Source: JANXQE01 sp035651635
GTDB taxonomy: Bacteria; Verrucomicrobiota; Verrucomicrobiia; Limisphaerales; UBA8199
Length of the DNA stretch: 34,432 nt
NCBI GenBank assembly: GCA_035651635.1
Contig: DASRFK010000089.1
Coordinates: 1-34,432 of the forward strand
Direction of reading: 5' to 3'
Shown: one piece after another, positions 31,611 through 34,432 of the stretch
How the letters are laid out: every line of letters begins with the position of its first letter
Position numbering within the stretch: the stretch's first letter is position 1
The notes under the pieces: model-generated
Seen by the model: only the letters and a program-made list of their open reading frames with translations
Told to the model about the DNA's origin: nothing
Database searches by the model: none
Translations under genes and position numbers: made by a program

Positions 31611-31905
31611 AGTGCCGCTACTTTCGAACGGCTCGCCGATTTTTGCAACCAGATCTTCTAATCCGCTAAATGAGTTGCCTGGCCTCGCGAGCCGGTGTTC
31701 TCGTCCAATGGCATTAGGATTACGCGGAGCCGGGACCTTATGGCGCCCAACGCCAAAGGCGCTGCTCCTGCCAGCCTTGCCGAAAGGCCGGGGAAACGGC
31801 CCCCCTAATTATCTCAGGGGGCCACTGGCCCTCGTCAGGATGCGCTTTAAGCCTCCCTGGGGAAGCTGCGCCCGGGGTAGGCTTTACTAGGGCTGGGGCC
31901 AGCGA
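31611..31905. other. Intergenic, hairpin only
   Basis: Upstream of the ferredoxin and downstream of the Gfo/Idh gene (both minus). No supported gene. One clear hairpin: GGCCCCC (31798-31804) / GGGGGCC (31817-31823) around an AT-rich loop, followed by no T-run on either strand. The sequence TTAGGATTACGCG near 31713 also occurs near 330. Confidence 0.5.
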
Positions 31906-33270
31906 TCAGGCTTTATATTGGCCCGGCATCGCCACTTCGGGGAAGGGCAGGCTGCCGAGTTCGTACGTTTGCGGTCCCAGGCGTTTGGGGCTGTTCAGGA
32001 CTTCTTCCGACGTCACCGACCGTCCGGAATAAGCGGATTCGCGTCCCATAATGCCGGTCAGGGTGCTTTCGGCCACGGCCTTGGCCTCGTTGAGCGGCTT
32101 GCCCGCCCGGATGCTCTCCATCAGGTCCTGGTGTTCTTGCTGGTACGGGTTGACATCCTGTTCGCGGAACCGATAGCTCAGTTGTTTGTCGCTGCCCCGG
32201 ATCCAGTCTTTGCAGTTGCTGGTTCCTTTCGTGCCGACGACCGCCTCCTCGACTTTTCCTTCGCAGCCATTCATTTGACGGCATTGGCTGAACATGCGCG
32301 CGCCGCTTGGATATTCGTATTCGACGGCAAAATGGTCGTAAATGTGGCCGTAATTCTGATTTGGCCGTGCCTGCCGCCCGCCCATGGCCAGGGCCTTGAC
32401 CGGGTGCGAGTTGAACACCCAGTTCATAATGTCGAGATTGTGCACGTGTTGCTCGACAATGTGGTCGCCGCCCAGCCAGGTGAAGTAATTCCAGTTGCGC
32501 AGTTGCCATTCCATGTCGCTCCAGCCCGGTAGCCGCTCGACTACCCAAATGACTCCGCCGTTCCAGTAGGCGCGGCCGCAGAGCAGTTCGCCAATGGCTC
32601 CGTCCTGCAGGCGTTTGATGGTTTCATTGTAACTCCGCATGTGGCGGCGTTGCGTTCCGGCCACGATCCCGAGGTTCTTCTGCCGTGCCAATTCCCCGGC
32701 CTCGAGCACCAGCCGTACGCCTGGCCCGTCGACCGCCACCGGCTTTTCCGCAAACACGTTCTTGCCTGCCTCGATGGCCGCTTTCATATGTTGGGCCCGG
32801 AAATGCGGCGGGGTCGCCAGGATCACGTAATTCACCTCGGAAACCCCGAGCAGCTTTTGGTAAGCGTCGAACCCGGTGAAACATAACTCGTCACGAATCG
32901 GCATATTGAGTTTTTGCAACTGTTCGCGGCAGTTGTTCAAACGATCGGCAAAGACATCCGCCAGGGCGACCACTTTGACGTTCCGGCTCGCTGTGCTCGC
33001 GTTGGCCTTGATGTTCTCGGTGTGGTAACCGGCCTGGGGATAATTCACGTCCGTGGCCGCTCCGAGCGCATCTGCCGCCGCCCCTGTGCCGCGCCCGCCG
33101 CAGCCAATCAGGCCAATCCGAATCGGATCATCGGGTGCCGCGCGCCCGGTCAGCACGAAGGGCGCCTGGGATAGGGCCGCCGCGCCCACGGCTGCGGCCG
33201 AAGAGTTCTTCAAAAATTGCCGTCGTGAAAGGGAGCTGGCCAGCGGAGTTGTGAAGGTCATTGTTTTCAT
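31906..33270 (-). CDS. Gfo/Idh/MocA family oxidoreductase, Tat-exported
   Basis: 454 aa from the ATG at 33270, which opens a twin-arginine signal: SRRQFLKN (15-22) then SSAAAVGAAALSQAPFVL and cleavage near GRAA. The enzyme part has a Rossmann start RIGLIGCGGRGTGAAAD (51-67), AEKPVAV (174-180; Lys176 is the family lysine) and GGDHIVEQHVHNLDIMNW (267-284; His-x-x-x-His region of the C-terminal domain), all of this family. It is probably an NAD(P)-dependent oxidoreductase of sugars, inositols or glycosides, folded with cofactor and exported to the periplasm. Such Tat-borne members are abundant in Planctomycetes and Verrucomicrobia. The frame is open upstream to 33561, but those Arg-rich residues precede a perfect signal peptide. 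Divergent from the OPT transporter gene across 149 bases. Confidence 0.93.
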   Translation of the reverse strand: MKTMTFTTPLASSLSRRQFLKNSSAAAVGAAALSQAPFVLTGRAAPDDPIRIGLIGCGGRGTGAAADALGAATDVNYPQAGYHTENIKANASTASRNVKVVALADVFADRLNNCREQLQKLNMPIRDELCFTGFDAYQKLLGVSEVNYVILATPPHFRAQHMKAAIEAGKNVFAEKPVAVDGPGVRLVLEAGELARQKNLGIVAGTQRRHMRSYNETIKRLQDGAIGELLCGRAYWNGGVIWVVERLPGWSDMEWQLRNWNYFTWLGGDHIVEQHVHNLDIMNWVFNSHPVKALAMGGRQARPNQNYGHIYDHFAVEYEYPSGARMFSQCRQMNGCEGKVEEAVVGTKGTSNCKDWIRGSDKQLSYRFREQDVNPYQQEHQDLMESIRAGKPLNEAKAVAESTLTGIMGRESAYSGRSVTSEEVLNSPKRLGPQTYELGSLPFPEVAMPGQYKA

Positions 33271-33419
33271 AAGTTTGGGAATTTGGATAAAGCGGAATAT
33301 CTGATGCATCTGCTTATGCCCATGAACCGATCTTAATAAATTCGCCTCGATACGCCAGCCAATTGTGGGCGAAACCAGTTGCATGGCTGCGGGGCGGTCG
33401 GGTATCTCTCTGCGAGAGC

Positions 33420-34432
33420 ATGCCCAGCTTGCCTGCGCAAACATCCGCCGAGAACGTCGCCCCTGAGCCGTTTGTCTCTCCCCGCGTGGCCATGCCCGAG
33501 TTGACGCTTCGCGCGGTAGTCGTTGGGACTTTGCTGGGCGTTGTGTTCGGCGCCTCCTCACTGTACCTGGTTCTGAAAGTGGGCCTGACCGTGAGTGCTT
33601 CCATCCCCGTCGCCGTGATCTCCCTGACCTTGTTTCGCCTCTGGTCCAGGATTACCGGCGGGCGCGACGCCACCATCCTCGAAAACAACATCGTCCAGAC
33701 GGCTGGTTCGGCCGGTGAATCCATCGCCTTCGGTGTGGGGGCGACCATGCCGGCCATTCTGATTCTGGGTTTCGATCTCGAGGTGACTCGCGTCATGCTG
33801 GTGGCTTTGCTGGGAGCTTTGCTGGGGATTTTGATGATGATCCCGCTGCGACGCGCCTTGATTGTCGCACAGCATGCCACGCTCAAATACCCCGAAGGCA
33901 CTGCTTGTGCGGAAGTCCTCAAGGCGGGCGTGACCGTTGCCGATCCAGCGGCCGCTCCGGTGCTCGGCCGGTCGCAACCCAGCGGTTCTTCAGCGGCCCA
34001 ACCTCCCGCGCGCGGGCTCAATGCCGCCACTATCTTCACCGGTTTCGGCGTGGGGTTGGCCTATAACACCCTGATGAAGGCGCTCAAGCTGTGGAAAGAT
34101 ACGCCCGAGAAGCTCTTTGGCCCACCGCTGGCCGGCGGCTCCATTTCCGTTGAGATTACCCCGGAATTGTTGGGCGTTGGGTATGTCATCGGCCCGAGAA
34201 TCGGTTCGATCATGATGGCTGGCGGCGTGCTCAGTTACCTCGTGATTGCCCCAATCATTAAATTCTTTGGCCAGGCCGCCGCCGCCGCGATCGCCCCCGG
34301 CACCAAACCGGTGGTTGAAATGGGTCCGGACGACCTTCGGGGTGCTTATATCCTTTATATCGGCGCCGGCTGCGTCGCGGCCGGCGGCATTATCAGCCTG
34401 CTTCGTTCGCTGCCGATCATTCTCAGCGGTTT
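33420..34432 (+). CDS. OPT-family oligopeptide transporter (partial, runs off the window)
   Basis: 337 complete codons from the ATG at 33420 to the window edge with no stop, so the C-terminal half is missing. Multi-spanning: MPELTLRAVVVGTLLGVVFG is the family's first helix, ENNIVQTAGSAGESIAFGVG is the characteristic OPT signature, and TLKYPEGTACAEVLKAG follows the next helix pair. OPT proteins are proton-coupled importers of oligopeptides (or siderophore-metal complexes, in the YSL branch); bacterial members like this usually have about 14-16 helices and 600-700 aa. An Ala/Pro/Ser-rich loop (about 165-195) separates two helix bundles. The gene is reversed relative to, and may share a promoter region with, the Gfo/Idh gene. 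SD (GAGAG) is weak. Confidence 0.88.
   Translation, partial: MPSLPAQTSAENVAPEPFVSPRVAMPELTLRAVVVGTLLGVVFGASSLYLVLKVGLTVSASIPVAVISLTLFRLWSRITGGRDATILENNIVQTAGSAGESIAFGVGATMPAILILGFDLEVTRVMLVALLGALLGILMMIPLRRALIVAQHATLKYPEGTACAEVLKAGVTVADPAAAPVLGRSQPSGSSAAQPPARGLNAATIFTGFGVGLAYNTLMKALKLWKDTPEKLFGPPLAGGSISVEITPELLGVGYVIGPRIGSIMMAGGVLSYLVIAPIIKFFGQAAAAAIAPGTKPVVEMGPDDLRGAYILYIGAGCVAAGGIISLLRSLPIILSG

Noticed and set aside
33314..34039. 241-codon minus-strand ORF
   Set aside because: Lies antisense to the OPT transporter, which has clear family motifs; the ORF is an effect of high GC.

Overview
The window reads as ordinary chromosome of a GC-rich, Gram-negative-type bacterium, most likely a soil or freshwater Verrucomicrobiota (Pedosphaera/Limisphaerales-like). 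This placement is inferred from the gene mix and dispersed repeats, not proven. The hints are a Tat-exported Gfo/Idh oxidoreductase, a HEAT-type membrane protein with the GGRPVSQWL element, a GH63-like glycosidase, a CheB-CheR-PAS-kinase fusion, and palindromic intergenic repeats carrying the core GGAGTCCCGCCTTTAGGCGG. I see no rRNA, tRNA, CRISPR array, transposase, integrase or phage gene.

Layout. 1-370: intergenic repeats. 371-2290 (-): MsbA-type ABC exporter. 2445-2858 (+): BON-domain lipoprotein, separated by a bidirectional terminator from a small DUF2007-like gene (-). 3211-3660: a gene-poor stretch with strong hairpins and an orphan terminator. 3661-4690 (+): an overlapping pair (HEAT-type membrane protein and a conserved hypothetical). 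4846-6114 (-): MFS transporter. 6402-10945 (+): a large signalling module, a CheB/CheR/PAS/histidine kinase fusion followed two bases later by a stand-alone receiver. 11073-14801 (+): DnaE. 14924-15577 (-): stand-alone CoaB-type synthetase. 15677-20353 (+): Hsp70 paralogue, a 56-aa membrane protein, an XdhC-family protein and a PaaK-like adenylate-forming enzyme with its own extended -10 promoter. 20623-22875 (+): exported transglutaminase-like protein. 23019-24074 (-): family 9 glycosyltransferase. 24278-25629 (+): a small conserved-looking protein and a DUF6159-like membrane protein. 25652-29186 (-): GH63-like glycosidase preceded by a glucose-dehydrogenase-like SDR, probably one operon. 29535-29963 (-): Lys/Ala/Pro-rich histone-like protein. 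30194-30514 (+): low-complexity lipoprotein. 30684-31286 (+): NAD(P)H:FMN reductase, convergent with a 7Fe ferredoxin (-). 31906-33270 (-): Tat-exported Gfo/Idh oxidoreductase. 33420-end (+): OPT-family transporter, cut by the window edge.

Functionally the window mixes housekeeping (DNA replication, CoA synthesis, chaperone), envelope work (lipid or drug export, LPS-type glycosyl transfer, lipoproteins), sugar metabolism (GH63/SDR, Gfo/Idh) and one elaborate sensory protein. No clear new multi-gene system stands out. The best second-look items are small or non-coding: the 56-aa membrane protein, the orphan terminator near 3500, the perfect 17-bp palindrome pair at 24120-24156, the repeat family, the divergent Hsp70, and the transglutaminase with Asn where the catalytic Asp is expected.
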